Below are positions 61,800 through 64,000 of a DNA stretch of 64,000 bases, one piece after another. Source of the DNA: Aristolochia californica (lineage: Eukaryota; Streptophyta; Magnoliopsida; Piperales; Aristolochiaceae). The stretch is taken from positions 16,353,227 through 16,417,226 of the forward strand of contig JARWKL010000012.1 of assembly GCA_029961685.1 (NCBI GenBank), written 5' to 3'. The notes beneath the pieces were generated by a model. That model ran no database searches. It was given only the letters and a program-made list of their open reading frames with translations, and was not told the origin of the DNA. Numbering within the stretch: the first letter of the stretch is position 1; every line of letters starts with the position of its first letter. Position numbers and translations under genes: made by a program.

Positions 61800-61993
61800 A
61801 CCAGCGTGAGAGAGAGTGTTGGAAGATATGTTGGACTGTCATTTTATACGAGAAGATCTTATACATTATTTGCAGCAAGCTGGAAGTTCATTATATTCTC
61901 TCCACCTCCCCCCTCCTCCCTCGCAGCTTGAGGTGGAGTGTTGGAAGATGGGCCCAAGCCCACAAGACTAAGAAAGACCCACATATCCAAGTG

Positions 61994-62112
61994 TGTTGGA
62001 AGATTGGCCCAAACCCATAAGATATGGACCCACCATGATCACATGAGGTGGCATATGAAGTCTTACATAATAAGAAGTCAATGAAGTATTTCTCTTTTTC
62101 ATAAATTCAACA
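61994..62112 (+). repeat. 3' LTR of A5 (119 bp)
   Basis: It starts TGTTGGAAGATTGGCCCAAA and ends CATAAATTCAACA, and is followed by the target copy AGATA. It shares the same missing TATA segment as the 5' LTR. Confidence 0.85.
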
Positions 62113-62117
62113 AGATA

Positions 62118-63239
62118 TTATAAAAAATTTGGTATAAAAGGGTCCAAAGGAATAAATAGAAAAACTAATAGTAGTTTAATCATGGGTTGACAATATGTTA
62201 GTACTAGAACTCGCCAAATCAGGAGATCCCTAAGAAGTATGTCTAAAAATTGATATAAGAATCTATTTAATAATAGGAAGCCAATTTGTATCTAAACACT
62301 AACCGGAACATTTTTTTAGTATGTTGTGTCTCCACTCAAACCCACTACCTTCTCTATCCTCCTTTCTCTTTTCCCCACCATAAATGGGTACTGAGGAGTA
62401 TTTTATGTAATAAATAAGGTAAGAGTAGTGAGTAAAAAATTGTATTGTACTAAAGAATACAAATCTAGGTTGAACGTCCAAAAGGCTCAAAGTAACTAAA
62501 GGAAACTATTCCATAGAGACTGTAAATCTGTCCTCTCCTCACCAACTTCGTTTATTCTTATTGTCTGTTTAGCCCCATTGAGAATACACTTACAAGGTAA
62601 AGTTTTGTTTAAAGAATGTGCTCTGCATCATTCGTCCTCTTGTTTTCATTGTTGCCCGAAAATACTAAAAAAAACCATAAGAGGATTGATATTGGATACC
62701 AGGGGCAGGCATACCTACATTATATTCAGGCGTAAACATCTGATACATCGAGCATTTAACGGGATATTACAGTCATCAGATAACATATAACATGCAAGGC
62801 GTAACATATATTGAAAACATTACAAATATTACAACAGGGAGATCGAAGTTGAGTTCACCAAATACCCATTCTTGTTAGATACAGTATGGACACAGAATTA
62901 CAGATCCATACTGTGCTCAGATATGGCTGACTGGTCAGTATTAGGGTACCTTCGATAGATCTTTGAGAGAAGGCTTGTAAGATTAAACAGAAATACAGAG
63001 ACTATCATTCACAAGGCCTGAGGCACACAGCAGACCAACAGAACATCCACAATCCCTCCCCTCAGAGAAACAAATAAGAAAAAGAAACCCCATCATCCAA
63101 AACATACAAAACCCCACCGACCGAAAGTTATAAAAAAAGATCACTGGTGAGCATTCACACAGAAATCGACAGGAAGAAGCTTTAAAAAGACATTTTTCAT
63201 ACAGAGAAAACCACAGAAGTTGGCCCCAAGGAGATAAAC
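62118..63239 (-). other. Spacer and probable 3' UTR of the response regulator gene
   Basis: The part from about 62,800 to 63,239 is moderately unique and directly follows the stop codon at 63,240-63,242 on the minus strand, so some of it is probably 3' UTR. 62,118-62,560 is AT-rich with no gene. The cleavage site is not resolved. Confidence 0.35.
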
Positions 63240-64000
63240 TTAAGCTACTGCAAGTCCAGCCATATGAGGCCGTCTCTCTGATTCATTACTCTCAGTCATG
63301 ATTTCAAGTGTCATTTTCCTCTTACTGCCGATTTTGGATGTTGGTGTTGCTGTTGATCCTACATAGTCTCTCAATTTTTGAATGTCTTCAAGAAGGAGAG
63401 GCTTCAGGATGAAATCTTCTGCTCCTATATCTCGGCACCTGCAGAGTAGACAACCCACGTCTTCACTAAGCATGGGCTTGTAAGCTGAAAGTTATCACAT
63501 CCATGGAACTAACATAAACATTTGTTATCTTCATTATCTGTGATTTTGTGTGTTAAACAAGTACTTGTAGTTCATTGTTTAGCTCTCCCCAGATAATATA
63601 GTCATCGCAAGAAGATTTTGCAGGCACAGAACTGCGATATCGTCAAATGCAAACACTCATACAGCAATTCCTACCAAAAGCTTATTTTTTCTCTCTTATG
63701 TCTTAATGACTGTGAAACATCAATCCAGATTTCCTGGAGTATGCTCTTTGACCATTTGCAAATTAACAAAAAGAAAATATGTAGTCGAGAACAACAGTAC
63801 CTGCTAATTTTCAGCGGATCATTTTCAGACGACATCAACACCACAGGAATGGATTGCAGTATTTTGTGTTCCTGTGATTTTACAAAAAATTTACTTAAGG
63901 TTCAATTAATAGACCGATGACGAATCAAGTAAGCACCATATCAAAAGACAGCATATTGAAGTTACACGTACTTTGACAGCTCTGAGAAGGTCATATCCAT
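63240..64000 (-). CDS. Two-component response regulator, probably type A, 3' part
   Basis: Three minus-strand exons are visible: 63,972-64,000 (continues beyond the window), 63,801-63,871 and 63,240-63,438. They are joined by GT-AG introns with matching phases. They encode the second half of a receiver domain: GYDLLRAVK, then IPVVLMSSENDP with the conserved serine of the switch position, then GAEDFILKP with the invariant lysine-proline. A short tail follows with a basic GSKRKM patch and the end AGLAVA, then TAA. The receiver domain accepts a phosphate on an aspartate that lies outside the window. The short tail without a MYB-type GARP domain argues for a type-A regulator, the negative-feedback class in cytokinin signalling. 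The exact orthologue cannot be fixed from this part. Confidence 0.85.

Larger units (their letters stand above)
48351..61993 (+). repeat. Tandem array, eleven units of about 1.17 kb
   Basis: Units start at AAGATGAAG-like words at 48351, 49521, 50694, 51888, 53061, 54237, 55413, 56592, 57749, 58857 and 60022. Spacings are 1170, 1173, 1194, 1173, 1176, 1176, 1179, 1157, 1108 and 1165 bp. The last unit is about 1.16 kb once an 813-bp insertion is removed. Each unit runs from internal sequence through a purine tract (AGCTTGAGGTGGAG) into an LTR tip (TGTTGGAAGATGGGCCCAA...) and then joins the next unit. Each also has sub-repeats of about 40 bp around CTTGTGAATGACAGGCNTTT (three per unit). The recurring 60-90 codon frames shift between units and encode no known domain. 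Confidence 0.9.
47347..62112 (+). mobile_element. Giant family A element A5: LTR retrotransposon carrying an eleven-unit tandem array
   Basis: It is 14,766 bp long with a perfect target duplication AGATA at 47,342-47,346 and 62,113-62,117. The 5' LTR is 47,347-47,491 (TGTTGGAAGATGGGCCC ... TTTAACA) and the 3' LTR 61,994-62,112 (TGTTGGAAGATTGGCCC ... TTCAACA). A primer site, TGGAATCAGAGCAGG, starts at 47,492. A leader of about 860 bp resembles the leaders of A1, A2 and A3 (for example AAATTATATATTGACAGAAAG near 47,660). Eleven head-to-tail units follow. There is no gag or pol domain; the only coding trace is a copia RNase H-like tail (YIICSKLEVHYVLS) before each purine tract. It must have used proteins of another copia element. 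Confidence 0.85.

Noticed and set aside
47347..62112. CRISPR-like array
   Set aside because: Units are 1.17 kb with no spacers and lie in plant nuclear DNA.
47347..62112. Cassandra-type element with 5S rRNA sequence in the LTR, or an rDNA spacer array
   Set aside because: I found no 5S promoter boxes and no rRNA coding sequence in units or LTRs.
63618..63920. 100-codon plus-strand frame over the response regulator
   Set aside because: It is the shadow of the minus-strand exon and introns.

Overview
The window is nuclear DNA from a flowering plant, probably a eudicot or an early-diverging angiosperm. Evidence for this is GT-AG introns with T-rich acceptors, a plant vacuolar CLC gene with plant-type exons, an oleosin sequence, a cytokinin-type response regulator, and abundant Ty1/copia and Ty3/gypsy retrotransposons. 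I do not name a species. Most of the window is AT-rich and repetitive.

Layout. (1) 5-460: an intact single-exon ORF for a small conserved plant protein of unknown function. (2) 0.5-13.6 kb: intergenic DNA with old LTR-element pieces, a remnant that looks like a putative plant transposon protein, and one short non-coding LTR element (9408-11830). (3) 13.6-24.2 kb: a probable 5' leader and long leader intron, then a complete seven-exon CLC anion transporter gene (18414-23719, 774 residues). (4) 25-32.3 kb: a decayed copia element and a gypsy element cut off inside reverse transcriptase. (5) 32.3-34.9 kb: a disrupted oleosin sequence enclosed by LTR-element sequence. (6) 35-45 kb: nested insertions, several dated relative to one another by target-site duplications and by interrupted coding sequence. 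(7) 47,347-62,112: a 14.8-kb LTR element that carries eleven tandem copies of a 1.17-kb unit. (8) 63.2 kb to the right edge: the 3' exons of a minus-strand response regulator gene.

The main discovery candidate is one family of non-autonomous, copia-like LTR elements, called family A here. Its LTRs begin TGTTG and end near CAACA, its primer site resembles TGGTATCAGAGC, and it makes 5-bp target duplications. I see at least six members on both strands. One has grown into the giant array, whose units meet at an LTR/internal microhomology junction. One encloses an oleosin sequence. One sits inside another that sits inside a copia RNase H reading frame. The ordinary genes (CLC, response regulator, first gene) are unrelated in function and are simply neighbours.

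All calls were made by reading the sequence. Exon borders come from splice consensus, reading-frame continuity and family knowledge. Percent identities and ages were not computed.
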